In this document: piece by piece, positions 10,301 to 22,597 of the stretch
Position numbering within the stretch: the stretch's first letter is position 1
Layout of the letters: each line of letters begins with the position of its first letter
Assembly (NCBI GenBank): GCA_037576215.1
Contig: JBANDB010000001.1
Location: forward strand, 6,634,001 to 6,698,000
Origin: Armillaria gallica
Taxonomy: Eukaryota; Basidiomycota; Agaricomycetes; Agaricales; Physalacriaceae
DNA length: 64,000 bases
Direction: 5' to 3'
Program-made: the position numbers and the translations under genes
Notes under the pieces: generated by a model
Told to the model about the DNA's origin: nothing
What the model saw: only the letters and a program-made list of their open reading frames with translations
Database searches by the model: none

Positions 10301-11308
10301 TAGTGTTGCCATGGCGCAGCTAAATATGGCATGCAGGCCGAGCCGAGCCACAATAAGCCTAGCCGCACCATAAATTCAGCTATGGCTGAAAAGAGCTTGA
10401 AGCCGTGTTTAAGCTGGCGCATGTGGCTCACGCTCGGCTTCGCCACAGCTGAATACTAAATTAGGCAAGCCGACACTTTATCTCCTTTACTTCATTGTTG
10501 TACCTCTATCTTCATTGGTACAGCCTGGGATCCCTTTTGTTACTCCATAGCCTTGCAATATATATGTTTTCAGCCTATTCTCTACATGTGTGACTCTTCC
10601 ATTCAGCTTGACTGCCACCACAGCTGCCTGTTAACCAACTCCAAGGCCTTGAGGATGATGACAAGTAAAATGGGCATGAATTTTACAGTTACAGTGTGCA
10701 ACCTATCTACTGTACACCCTTGTTGACTTAATCTGCATATTTTTGCCTCCCCTTTCCTCCCCAACCATCATTTCTGAGGACATGTACCATTAAGCTTCGC
10801 AAAGATTAATCAGCCCTTGCACATGCAGCTGCTATTCTTAGCATAGATATGATCAATAAGGCAGATAATTCACTGTCGAAGTGCCTTCAGAAAGAATTTT
10901 TTCCAGTGCGAAAGAGACAGATGCCTTATGATGAAATTGACACCTAGAAGCAATAAAAGTACTTCAGATGTTGAAGTTTTCCATTCAGAATGGGTGGGAC
11001 TCAGTTTTACACATGGCATGGATGAGGCAGCGCAGCTACAGGAACTGAAAGAGCTAATTTGTCATCATACATCTGTTCCAGAGGATATGCACACATTTAT
11101 TAAGTTGCTAGTAGGTGAACTCGGATAATATAGTCTTTTTGTAATTAATTTCCTTTTATAATGACGCGCTGTCACCTGCACCTTTAGCCGACTGAGCCAA
11201 GCCATAGCTGCATCCAAATTTATGGCTAGGCTTGGCTTGGCTAAATAAAATTGCCAAAGCCATCATTGGCTGAGCTGCACTGGGTTTTGCTGTGCCACGG
11301 CATCACTA
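10301..11308. mobile_element. non-autonomous hAT-type element (1,008 bp)
   Basis: Terminal inverted repeats TAGTGTTGCCATGGCGCAGC and (other end, reverse complement) TAGTGATGCCGTGGCACAGC differ at 3 of 20 positions. They are flanked by a perfect 8-bp duplication TCTTATAG (10293-10300 and 11309-11316). TAGTG...CACTA ends and an 8-bp duplication are typical of hAT elements. Subterminal AGCC/GGCT-rich blocks (10325-10460 and 11180-11290) are also roughly inverted. No transposase is encoded; the only frame, 66 codons at 10928, is unrecognised. Confidence 0.85.
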
Positions 11309-11392
11309 TCTTATAGCTACATAAACGTGTTTGGGGTATTTTAGACTAGAAATCCAACTCTTCAAGGGTTCCCACAAGTGGCAATCTAATGG

Positions 11393-12088
11393 ATCTGTAT
11401 GCTGGTATTATGTGAGCATTTCTGAGGTTCGATCTCTTTGCATTGAGGTGTGGTGGGTGCATAGTCATTCGTGCTTTGTGTGTGGCTTGATGCAGTGAAA
11501 AAGCTTTGAGTGGTGGATTGGGTGTACTTGGCTATTTCAATATCTGGCTTCGATGCAACAAAAATAGGCTATGATGACTAAGCAGAGCATCAAGAACGAT
11601 GCCTCGGTCTAAGTATTTTGGGCCATCGAGAATGGCAGTTCGAAATATTTACACTTAAATTTTGATCGCTGAATGTCTCTGAAGGATGTCAAGGCTTCGG
11701 TGGATGTGTATTGGTATAATTGATGATACCAGATAGACTTCATTGGCAAGTGATGGATGGCTGTCTCTGCGAGACGTCTGGCCACAGTATAACGAATAAA
11801 GTTGGCACATAACATTGTATGACTGATGGAAGCCCACTTAAAAGTCTGTGGGCTTGGGTGGGTTTGGAGAGCTACAAGTCCATAAATTAATGGAAGGCTG
11901 GAGCTTGCTAAGAATGGTGCATCCTATGGTTTTGCGATCACTACCCATGGATACCCATTGATGCTCATAAGACTATTGTCGGTGCGTATCATCAATATTA
12001 ATTGATAAGGCAAACATTTATTTGCTTGCTAGCTATACAGATTGAATATTTCCAGTAGCTACAAGCTTGCAATCTATCACACTCCCAT
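11393..12088 (+). repeat. diverged partial copy of the 1.95-kb repeat
   Basis: Aligns end to end with 13025-13756 (GATCTGTATG, GGTGGGTGCATAGTC, GACTAAGCAGAGCAT, CACACTCCCAT) at clearly lower identity than the copy at 44.7 kb. It ends exactly where the next, better preserved copy starts. Confidence 0.75.
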
Positions 12089-14493
12089 GCTTGGTGCACG
12101 TGGTTTGAATTACCGGAATTATGAACCATTGGAATGGTATAGTTGATCTCTTTTAAAAACGCTCGACCCAAAATTTAAGGTTATCTGGCATATTTGTCAT
12201 GTCTATAATTCTGTCCAGCCGATCTTGATGTTGTGGGCAAGTTCAAACTTGTATAATCACAAAAGGAAATGTACTGGGGTTCATAAAATTTGAATCCAAC
12301 CAGGATGACTTATTCTAACAAAATACAAAGGAGCAACACAGATAATGAACACTCAAATCTTGGATGGTAGCCAATCAACGCAATAGCCTCCTGCCAGAAA
12401 TAGGATGCGAGGGTAGAGTCCATCCAGGAGCACAGGATCATATTGCAGATAAAAACTTGGAAAGATATGTAAAAGGTTTCAGGAAACTGAGTATTGTGAG
12501 GCAATGTAGACTGTTGATGACATGGTAACTACAGGAGTTTGCATGGAATCATTGTTTAGTATTGTGGGTACAATATAGCAGATGATGAAACCAGATGCAA
12601 GAGAGAAGGGAACAAGAGGTAAGGAACCGCCATGGCATCTTAATAGCCAGTTTGAAATGTGGAGTTTTTATGTGTTTTTTGTCAAATAAATAAAATAAAA
12701 AATGTTGAAATATGACCAAAGGTTGGTTTCTTATAAAGATACCTAGAAAATACAATGTAAATGATGCAAGGATGATGAGGGTTTACTGGATAAGACCCTA
12801 TTGCACCATAATGAGGGCCATCAGTAGTGTCCCCTTGGGACTGTCATTCCCGATGGCCAAAAGTATGTGGAAACAGGCATCGGACTCGATACTTAGCTTA
12901 GTCAGCAAATTCCTCTTTTAGAACATCAAAATCAATGAGAACGATGATGGCATCTATGTTTAAAGTAATCTAAGGCCCTATAGGGCTAAGTGTACATCTT
13001 GTGCTTTTGTATCACTAATAGTAATTTAACAGATCTGTATGTAAGGGTATCGGTATTATGTGGGCATTTCTGAGTTTCAATTTCTTGTCTTGAGCTCTGG
13101 TGGGTGCATAGTCCTTCATGGTTGTGTGCAGTTTGGTGGAGTGAATATGTTTGAATAGTGGATTGGGCATACTTGCCCATTTCAATATCCATACAATCCT
13201 TGCTAGGCATGCAAATTGTCACTCCGATGCACTAAAAATAGACTATGATGACTAAGCAGAGCATTGAGGCCGATGCCTCTGTCTAACTAATTTGGGCCAT
13301 CGAGGATGGCAGTTCCAAATGTTCACATTTAAAGTTTGATGGCTGAATGTCTTTGAGCAATGTCAAGGCTTCGGTGGATGCGCATTGTTATAATCGATCA
13401 TAACAGGTAGATTTCATTGGCATGTGATGGATGGCTATCTCTGTGAGACATCTGGCTGCAGTGTAATGAATAAAGTTGGCAGATAACTTTGTATCACCAA
13501 TGAAGCCCAGTTAAACATCTGTGGGCTTGGGTGGGTTTGGAGAGATACCAGTCAATAAATCAATGGAAGGCTGTAGGTCGCTAAGAATGGGGCATCACAC
13601 AGTTTTGCGATTGCTACCTATGGATACCCATTGATGCTCACAGACTATTTTCGGTGCGTATCATTGATAGTAATCAATAAGACACACATTTATTTGCTTG
13701 ATAGCTCTACAAATTGGATACACCGGGTAGCTACAGGCCTACAACCTATCACACTCCCATCTCCTGTCCATACACGGGCATGCAGCTGTCAGCAGACTGA
13801 ACCGCAAACCTGGCTGGTTTTAAGCATATATCCATACTATATGATAGAGCTTTAATGTACCACATGCAAAAAAAAAAGAGTGCGGCCAATGAAAACGTGT
13901 CAGTCGTAGCAACCTGAAGCTGAAGTTGAACATATGTAAGTCACTCAGCCCAGGGGAAATTATAACTACGCACCTATGTGGAGGAGAGGGGAAATGGAGG
14001 AGATGGCGTGCTGTTACGATTTATTCATTTTCTTAACCTAAGCACCTCTTATCTTATCTTATCTTCAGCACTTACTCTTATCTTATCTTTAGATACGCGA
14101 CTTCACAGAGTCTTCATATCGTGATACAGTCATACTTGGCGGACGTGTACTTTCTCACACGTCACCCTCAGTATTATAACCCTCACCAGGTCACCATATA
14201 CTCAAACCATGTGGTCACCATGTTCTTACCTTCCTTTTCTTACACGGTGCCTTTACTATTCAGACCCTCAATTCTAGTATATAAGTAGTGTACTCAAAGC
14301 TGTATATTCCCTAGCTTTGAGCTAATGTTTATTCATACCGAAACACATTCATTCTCGCTAAGCGCTAAAGTGTTGGTCTTGATCACCAATCACCATGAGA
14401 CTCATTGGTGACTGTACGAATGCGATACAGCTGATTGTTTACTCTTGATTGGAGTTCAGGTCTTACACGTGCATATATGGTAATAATTTGACC
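12089..14493 (+). repeat. 1.95-kb repeat, forward arm of an inverted pair, with solo LTR inside
   Basis: Near-identical reverse complement of 44717-46662, apart from the 461 bases of solo LTR plus one target duplication. Small frames such as 12310-12504 and 13631-13855 are identical at the protein level in both arms. The first 36 bases read AWCTWFELPEL-stop, the last 12 codons of an alpha-kinase gene; the other arm has the intact gene at this place. The rest is non-coding as far as I can see, and holds two inverted copies of a ~75-bp module (12838-12915 and 13246-13320). Confidence 0.9.
14012..14467 (+). mobile_element. solo LTR of the same Ty3/gypsy lineage (456 bp)
   Basis: TGTTACGATT...CTTACA, flanked by the 5-bp duplication CGTGC (14007-14011 and 14468-14472). 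It has the CTTATCTTATC repeats, TATATAAG at 14278 and AGCTTTGAGCTAA at 14313-14325, as in E1 and E2. No internal region remains, so it arose by LTR-LTR recombination. The matching arm at 44.7 kb has the empty site. Confidence 0.92.
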
Positions 14494-15500
14494 ATGCTCT
14501 TCGGACGTGCTGCCACATTATTGTATGTAGCCAGGTTATCTCTAATATTCAGCAACAGGACCAGTAGTACCAGTAGTCCTTGTTCTGTTGTTGAATATTT
14601 GACTGGTAATTAGCATGTGCTCTAAGGCCAATGATTTGAAGGGTATTCCTCAAACAAGACAGACATTCACTCTTTATGTTGCGCCAACAGCACATAAAAC
14701 TCTGTAGAAAGAGTTATGCGATAAGGGATGGGAAAGGCTAGGATCAACAGATCCCAAGTTGCTTTAGTGGTGTTTCAAATCACCACAATTTGTCTTTCTG
14801 TTAACAAGGACTGAGTTTGGTGGGCAATATACAATTTAAGCTGAAGCATTCCCAAATTGAACCCAAAGGTGGAAAGGTAATGGAATCATATTCTTGCTAA
14901 TTCACCAGTGAGGAATTCTAATTTGTATGTTTAAAACCTCACTATAAAAGGAAACTTATCCAGCTCTTCTCCACCAGCTAGACATATAAATTCATTATAC
15001 ATGGACATCTGAAATTCTGCGAGGAATTACTAATCAGCCTGTGTTCTACTGTTTCCTGAGTTCTCAACCTTCATCTATTCTATGCATACTCTCCCATAAC
15101 CCATAGCTCCGAGGGTCCACCGAACACTATGGGTTAAGGGGGATCTGACTGTATTCATTTATCTGCAACACTAATTGGGCCAAGTAACAGGATGGAAAGA
15201 TGGTAGAGTCTAGAAAGATGGTGCGACCTGCTGGTTACATTACATAAAAGCCACCTGCATCATCTGTGTCACCTACCGTGAACCAGCGACCTCTTACTGA
15301 AAATTAACTTCATTGACTGAAGGTTAATATGCTGCGAAGTTTATTACATATCAAGATTTAGTTTGCGACTTCAGAAAGCAAAGAATACAAATTTGTACAA
15401 AAAACATGTGTTGTAATATGTCCACAAAAGTATGCAAAATTGGGCCTATCGTTTGACACAAACCTACTTGGGCAGGGTGTCCAGGTTAGACTCCAGTTTA
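14494..15500. other. spacer between the repeat and the JmjC gene
   Basis: No open frame of note; contains the presumed 3' untranslated region of the minus-strand JmjC gene. Confidence 0.4.
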
Positions 15501-18500
15501 CTATGGGCAGTAGGATTGGTCTCTAGAATCTTCCCCCTCTGACGTCGGTTCTGAACCGATCTGAGAGTTTGTGTCCTCAGGTTCATACATAGCATCCTTC
15601 TCCAATAAATTAGTGGTGAAGTCTTTCTTGCCATCCGAGTCTCCATCACCAGCTTCTCCATCACTAGGTTTCCTGCTGTCTGAGTCTTCGTTGTCGGAGT
15701 CATCGTCCTCTTCATTGTCAGAAGGATCAAAGTTGAGAATATGAGTCCAGTCCATCATGGCTTCAGTTTCTACATGACAGGTCAGATCAGTCTGAATGCA
15801 AAAGAATCTCACGCATGTAGGACTTCGTTCTTTGACAGAACCAAACATATGGGCCTAAGGAGTAAATGCTTTGCCTTCCATCGCTTGTAAGCATTGAGGA
15901 ACTCAGATGTTAGCTCCATCTGCAGAAAGGTACCCATGGCATCCTCAATATCTTGCTGAAACTGCTCCAAGTCAATCCAGAGCAATTCATGTACTCCTGA
16001 AGCCTTCTCCTGTTGCAAAGCCCTACAAGCATAGAAGATCAAAGACTGCCCAAAATGAGCAGCAGACATCCTAGCGAAATTGGCAATATCCAAGGACCCA
16101 ACACGCAAAGAAACACCATCAACACACATCATTGATTCCAGTGCAAGCACAGCAGCCTTTGCATCTTGCTCAAAAAAGATAAAACAGTATCATGTGTGCA
16201 AGCGTTGTATGATGGATATGTATGCCCCGGCTGCCATGGCTATTGCTGGTTTTGATGATTCCATCTCATCGCAGATGCAGGTGTACAAGGCAGGCGCAAA
16301 TAAACAGAGGTTGCCTAATGTGATTAGATCGAGAAGTCCTTCTCTTTCTAAGGATGGAATATCCGTGTCTTGTCCTTGATACCGTCGTTAGTCATGACCA
16401 GAATGAGAGTCACTAGGATATTTTTTTACATACTTTCGGGGCCTTTATCACTGATGATTGCACCAAAATAACACATCATATGAAGGAGAACCTCCAGGAG
16501 CTCAGTGTGCAAAACATTCGTGATGCTGTAGCCAAGCATACAGGTGTGAACCCACCCCGAGACAGTTTTCGATAGTGTTGCAGTGGAGTAGAAGTGGTGA
16601 CCTTTTACAATTGAATTCTCCAGAGTAACAACTGCATGGTGAGTGTCGGGATGCATGTAACTGCCTCTGTGTCAGCATTGAACAAGATAGATACAGCACG
16701 GTGTACAAGGCAGATCTGGGTTCGAGTAAGACACCTTCTGAAGTCCAATCTTCCGGGTCCAGGATGAATCCAGGGGCCCAATCACCCATGTACTCATTGA
16801 TATAGCTATCCTGTCTATTACCAACCATCCTGCAGCGCTGGAACATGTACCACAACTTCTGCCCACACAAAACTTCAACAACAGTACCAACACCAAAACA
16901 ATCAGAGTGAATATAGCTAATGGCACCCTTTGTGGCAACCAACCAGAAGCTTGTTGCCAAAACTGGATACCCCGATGTATAGACATCCATGGGTAAGTCA
17001 GAGGTTTGTTCGAAGGCTCGGATGTGGCTCAAAATAATCATAAAAACAGTCGGTTTCTGGGCAGACATTGGATAAAGTCTAACTTACGATTGTAGGGGGT
17101 GGCCACTGTGAGAAGTGTTGCAAGGTAGAGAGAGAGTGTTTAAGATACGACCTTCCTCCAACAAACCTTCTTCATACATTTCACATAAAGATATGTTGAC
17201 ATGAATTTGCTCCTTTGTATGCTCAGAGCTGCACTGTTGATGGTCTGAAGAAGTACAGTTCATCAGGCAACATTCGTGAGGATGGAAGAAAACGAAAACC
17301 TTGAACTTTTCGAACAAGGTCAATGTTGCCAATCTCAGTAAGAGAGTCCAAAGACCACGTAAGTGGCAACATTTTGGTGTCAGACAGGAGAATGTTGTTG
17401 TGGCAGAAGGTCCTGAGAGTCGCTCCAGGATATCTCAAAGCAATTGTTGTTTCAGGATCACAATCATAGATTCTTTGGTCCCCTTCCCAGTTTCTTTCAG
17501 CTGGTAAAGAGGATCCCCACTTGCATCTGTTGCTATGCAAGCATTCCAACCATCAAGCAGATACCGATCATCAGTTTCCTAAAGACTTATATCAGACAGA
17601 AGTATACAGAAGGCTGTGGGGGACATACATTAGAGATCAAAGGGTAATAGTCAAAGGTCCAATATTCTTTCTTTGCCAGATCCCAAACGAGCGGAGAAGT
17701 AATTGGGTTTGGAGAACGAGACAGACCACGATCAACCTTCACTTTTTTGGACGTTCTGTCTGCAGCCATGGCGATGGTGTTCGAACGTTGCCTCTTTTTC
17801 CCAGAGATGGATGGTAAATCATCTTGCACCTCCATCATTCTCAGAAAGAGCACCATTAACATCAACTGACACCAACTTGCATCAACATCTTGTGAGAGTT
17901 TCCTCTCGTGGATTATTTTTTGTTCTTGCAATAATGGAAATTCCGTCTTGAAAGATTCTGCATGAAAAGGGGGCACTTTGCCGATGAGGATTTGTCGAAC
18001 AGAAATCTGGTCAATATCTCAAACAGTGAGAGGGGGCATGGTAGGCACATGTTGCCATTCTGGCCAGTCCTCGAAATTCGGGTAGTACACGTGACCCCAC
18101 GCATTTATGCGATAAGTCAGAAGGCAGCAAATCTTCGAAATCTCGTCACGTGGAAATGGCTTTGAAGACAAGGATCGGGAAGGGGACAAGCTTGGAGATC
18201 TCTGCCGAGGTTTTGCTTCATAGGGAGACAGATGAGCGATGCCTCGTTCGACACAGGGAGGACAAGAGCTGCTTCGTTCTACACATTCATTCCTGTGACC
18301 ACCCTTTTTGATTTTGATCCAGCGAGATTTCCCCTCTCTAAGCCATTGCATCGTTTCGGCTCCAACTTTGGCTTCCAGCCCGGGGACACGGTTTTTCTGA
18401 ATGAACGCGATGGAATCCTCGAACCACATATCCTCACCTTCATATCCCACCCATCCCTTCTTGGTTGTGTCCTTGGATGCAGCTTTGAGAACCTGCATCC

Positions 18501-19945
18501 TGGTAACTAACGGCTCCACTTCAGCGAGAAACTTGCCCAATCCGACTTCGCTCATCCAGGAGCCCCAAGCTATACCAACAATGTACTTCCACAAGATTTC
18601 TTCAATATGAAGGATGAGTTTTGGTTTCCCCATTGAAGAGAGCTGCCCTCCGACCTTGCTTGAAATGTTAGGCAGCACATCAGAAAAATATGATTGAAAA
18701 ACTCACCTGTAGCACAAGGGGTGTGTTCAATATCTGGCCCATTCCTTGGCCCATGATAAGTACTAGGGGGGATATTGCGACAGCATTTGCAAAGGCTTGT
18801 TTCCACCAGGGCAAATTGTTTCTAAATTGTTTCATCGTTTCATTGTCCCCCATGATCATTTGGACATCGGGGTGGTCATAATTATCTGCGATGAACCTTC
18901 ATATAAAATGAGCAACATGCACTTTGCCTATCCGAAAATCATACCTTTGCCAAAGCGACGTCTGCTCTATTCCATTATGCTGCAACAGAAGTCAGAATGA
19001 TGAGAAATGCAATATAAGGTGTGCTCACATAACGTAATAACTGGATTTGAAATGCCATGCCATCCAGCACACATATGACCTTCAACCAATTTTTTGCCAA
19101 TTTGTGTTTCCAATGATTCGCAAGCAGGCATATATCTTTATGCAGAATCTCGTTATTTCCTATCATAGTCGGCTGCAGGGGAACAAGGGGTGCAATTTCT
19201 TTTTCATTGTATATGCAAAGAGAAGTCAAAATTTTGGTCAATTTCTGAGTCCATCCATCCAGCCTTCTTAAAAACTTGACACATGTTAATTAAATAAAAT
19301 CTCAGGAAGAGAAGGGAAACCTATGCCAAGCTGGTGCACATCAAAACTTAGGGTCTTTGAAAAGCTTGGATAATAAGAGCGACAAGGCAAATGGAGAAAT
19401 CCTGAGGCAATATCCATCGTCTTCACAAGCATTAGGGTCTCCAGCTGGCCTGTAGATTTATTAGCGTTCCGACCCCCGCCAATGTTGTCTATGCAGATTT
19501 GAGCTGGGTGGCCTCTGTCCCAGTCCTTGTCAGTGACAGACTTCAATGACCTTCCAATTGTGATGCCGAAATCGGATATGTCCGAGTTCTGAGAACTTTC
19601 CGCTGCACACAACTTATACCAAAGGTCAGGATCCAGGTCGCTGAGTAGGAACAGTTTGCATTGAACGGGCAGCGACCAAACCAACTTTGACTGCTTCGCA
19701 GCCATATATCCTGTCACTAGAATAATGTCAGCACGTGAACCTTGATGGTGTTCCGATGACTAATAGCTTGCATCGGTCTCGATGGCACCATTTCAAAAAG
19801 GGCACATAAACCATTTTCATCAAGGGCGATATTCTCATAGTTATGAGCAGAGAGTTCTACAATGAACTGGCAGGAAAGGCAAAAAAAACACCCTCTTACC
19901 AAGACTGCTTTCAGACTGTGCATTGTTCGAACTAGTTGTAGGCAT
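15501..19945 (-). CDS. JmjC-domain protein (multi-exon), copy 1
   Basis: Minus-strand gene of about 4.4 kb with short GT-AG introns. Likely start ATG 19943-19945 (MPTTSSNNAQSESSL), followed by a GTAAGA donor. The JmjC core reads YIHSDCFGVGTVVEVLCGQKLWY and, after a 40-nt intron (16706-16667), SYMHPDTHHAVVTLENS. His and Asp of HSD (16909-16901) and His of HHAV (16641-16636) fit the Fe(II) triad of JmjC 2-oxoglutarate oxygenases, so an active enzyme is possible; the substrate is unknown (histone demethylation is the usual guess). Upstream are a basic, NLS-like KRQRS...KKVKVDR stretch and unrecognised N-terminal exons; the tail is very acidic (about 15501-15740). Exon borders are mostly not fixed, and one gene rather than two is inferred from collinearity with copy 2. 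Confidence 0.65.
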
Positions 19946-20623
19946 GGTGGTGGTTAAAGGGAGAACGCAAAGTGCATGGGAAAAGAACTTCTGTCAGCGA
20001 TCCGGACATTCCAGTAGAACAAAAACAGGAATGGAAAGCCTGTCTAGGTGATGCTTGATTGAATTTGCTTCGCTTCGACAGAGACGACAACTATGCCTGA
20101 AATCCTAAAGTTGTGCACTCAGATACAGTCACGTTCATTGCCCTTGACCGCGGAAGAGAAAGGGTGGCTCACATCCTGGGCTCAATTTAAGCGACAAATT
20201 CGCGTCATGTGAGCTGGAATAATGATTATTTCACCGTCCTTGTGTCAATCCCTAAAGTATGGAACACCTCCAGACCTACCATATGTATTTGTATGAATGA
20301 AATGTAAAGCATATGGCAGGCGCCGCTTTGTCTCCTACAACCGCAATTGTAATGCGTAACAGGGGTTGGATCTCAGTCTGGGGAGCGTATTGAAGAAGTG
20401 TAACACCAGATAATGGTCTCCTTTCATCCACAAATCCGTAACATGGAGGTACCCCGTTTCATACATCTAAGTACATACAGTATGTCAAAGCTTATATGTA
20501 GTGGCTGATATTAAACCCATGTATTGTATGTCAATCAGACTTTCCTTTATTAGCCATGTTCATCAAACATTCACAGAGCGTGCTGTTATATTTGACAAAC
20601 ACAATCAACTTGAAAAGCACCCT
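19946..20623. other. upstream region of JmjC copy 1
   Basis: Intergenic between two minus-strand genes; no feature recognised. Confidence 0.4.
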
Positions 20624-21810
20624 CTAGAAACACATCCCTATGAGCCCGAAGTACATCTCCGAAATGAAACCACTAGCCTCCTCCGGAACACCATTATACG
20701 ACATTGTCTCCACAAAGTCATCATGATCCTCTGCCATGTCTGAATTTTGAGAAATCACTTCTTCCAGATACTGATAGATTTCCAAATAAAGATGCAGGAG
20801 CCTTGGAAGACGAAGGGATGTTTGTGATGTTTTTTGTGGAGATGATTGTTGGGCAGGTGATTGCCAAAGAGTATCCTGCACAGTCCTATGCACTTCAAAG
20901 CAAAATGTCAGCATCAACTCCCACAAAAAAGCCATAGATACCTACATGGTGTAGAAAATACTTCGTTATTGCCACTGTTGGTGACATAAACATTGGATGT
21001 GAGGTGAGCACCCTTTGAGGGGCCTCCTTGTGCTAATTTGAACACAAGTTACAAAATAAATACACATATGGACGACCACTCACTGTGCATCTTCGATGGA
21101 GAAGGATTTGTATTCGACTTCTTCGGGTGTTGCTTTTGCAGTGGCGATCCTCCAGAAGTATCTGGGGAAGGAACATCAGGATAAGGTCCAGATGTTTGAC
21201 TGAGGTTGCGACGTCCTGGCCCGATCCGAGAGCAGGGTAATCTGGCAAGGAGACCAACAACATTGCTTGACCTAGACATCTGGCAAATTAACATGTTTTC
21301 AAACTGATTGAAGCCAAAGGCTGCTCTGTATTGGGGTGGCGAGCGCTCCATTTGGTCAGTGGCATGCTCTCTGTCTGAATGGTGAAATATATATTGTTGT
21401 CGTTTCCGTCTCAATCACTCAGAATAAAAAATTCCTGATCGCACTCCAAAAATTACAGACCAAAACATTGTCCCCGCGTGATCAAAGAGGCCAGTAATCT
21501 GCGGCCACTCTTCCCAACCTTGCAGGGATGAATGAAAAGTCATGGCATCCTCTTCTCTGTGCAAGGCTATGAACGGACTCAGGTGGCTGTTCAACGCCAT
21601 CGCCTGGTCATGACGCTGACAGTACACTGCGACTGGCCACTTTGGTCCATTGATGCCATTGATAACCCACACCCTAGGCAAGAGAAATTGTCAACATAGG
21701 CAAGTTAAGGACACTATTTAACATTACAGTTTATTATGGTAGATGCCTGGCTGGGCGTCCGGAAGTCCTGGAGGTGCAAGAACAATGCAGAATGGTATAG
21801 AATGGGCCAT
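20624..21810 (-). CDS. unknown protein, possible viroplasmin/RNase H1-N-like region
   Basis: Exon 1 runs from ATG 21808-21810 (MAHSIPFCIVLAPPGLPDAQ) to 21728; a 54-nt intron (21727-21674, GTAATG...CCTAG) joins it in frame to KLVWVINGINGPKWPVAVYC. Exon 2 ends near 21415 with FWSVIFGVRSGIFYS, which faintly resembles the W.VV..GR.PGIYTSW core of viroplasmin/RNase H1 N-terminal domains. Downstream exons near 21.0-21.4 kb are Pro/Ser-rich and the likely C-terminus is acidic (SDMAEDHDDFVE). Function not known. E2 is inserted 70 bp upstream of the ATG, that is, in the promoter. Confidence 0.45.
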
Positions 21811-21880
21811 CAGGTGAGGTGCGAAGAAATGCCTCTCAAGTTATTGTATGTCTATAGGTTTCAATCACCACATAGGCCCC

Positions 21881-22245
21881 TGTTACGATTTATTCACTTT
21901 TTTCCTTATCTTATCTTATCCGGCATCTCGGCGCCTATGGCACCTCGACATCCTGGCACTCCAGCACCCAACCCCAACAATCAACCCCAGAACTTCCTAG
22001 GAAGCCGCAGGACATTACTATTATTAGAATCCACATATCGTATATAAGTAGCACCGCTTTCGACCTTGTAACCCTAGCTTTGAGCTAAGTTTAATACACC
22101 CGGACTTTACTCCACTCGCTTGCCGAGAGTTCACTGCATATATCGCTCCGCTGTAATAGACGCCATGGCTCTATCGATCTACCCGAAGTGCGAGGTAGTG
22201 CATTGTTAGATGCCTAGTCTGTTATTCCCGGGTCCGGTCATAACA
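21881..22245 (+). repeat. 5' LTR of E2 (365 bp)
   Basis: TGTTACGATT...CATAACA. TATATAAG at 22041-22048 and AGCTTTGAGCTAA at 22076-22088 mark the promoter and the presumed transcript 5' end. CTTATCTTATC repeats lie near the start. Confidence 0.97.
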
Positions 22246-22246
22246 G

Positions 22247-22259
22247 TTAGCTCAAAGCT
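22247..22259 (+). other. self-priming site (PBS) of E2
   Basis: TTAGCTCAAAGCT is the exact reverse complement of AGCTTTGAGCTAA in the LTR (22076-22088, 30127-30139). Compared with E1 both partners changed at the same pair (C:G to T:A), keeping the 13-nt pairing. Spacing from the LTR end is the same as in E1. Confidence 0.85.
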
Positions 22260-22296
22260 TCCTATACGACCTCCCCCCATCCAACCGCAGAGGTCC

Positions 22297-22479
22297 ATGC
22301 CCACGAAGCGAATCACCCAGAATCGACAAAGTTCTCCTTCAACGCGAACCACTAAAACACGCCAATCCGAACCCGTTAAAACTCGCAAAGGAAGGAGACA
22401 CCCCAAGCGATGAAACCGTCCCCCCCACGACGACGACTACGATAACTTCTCCTACGACTACTGCGGCTACGCCGACTAG
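22297..22479 (+). pseudogene. E2 leader ORF1, broken
   Basis: Counterpart of E1 ORF1: a Lys/Arg-rich start (MPTKRITQNRQ...), then TGA at 22411-22413 directly after an Arg codon, then the conserved acidic/Tyr tail (YDYCGYAD) and TAG 22477. E1 has no stop here. Confidence 0.55.
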
Positions 22480-22480
22480 G

Positions 22481-22597
22481 GACACCCTGCGATTAGCCCT
22501 GATTAACGTCTTTGCCCTCCTTCTCCTCCAATTCCTCCTTTACCAAATCTCTCAGCTCATTCGGGATATAGAACGCGTTCGACGACACGATCGATGA
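22481..22597 (+). pseudogene. E2 leader ORF2 remnant, membrane peptide
   Basis: DTLRLALIN...LLLLQFLLYQISQ then LIRDIER up to TGA 22595-22597, matching E1 ORF2 with conservative changes. The ATG seen in E1 is absent here because a short stretch before DTLRL is missing. The stop still overlaps the ORF3 ATG as ATGA. Confidence 0.5.

Noticed and set aside
11420..11440. Pol III B box (GGTTCGATCTC) marking a SINE
   Set aside because: Not conserved in the other copies of the repeat, no A box at the right distance and no tRNA-like head.
12310..12504. Small ORFs repeated exactly in both arms of the inverted pair (also 12549, 13631, 44893, 45994, 46245)
   Set aside because: Identity reflects recent duplication of the DNA; the frames lack motifs and are not kept in the older repeat copies.
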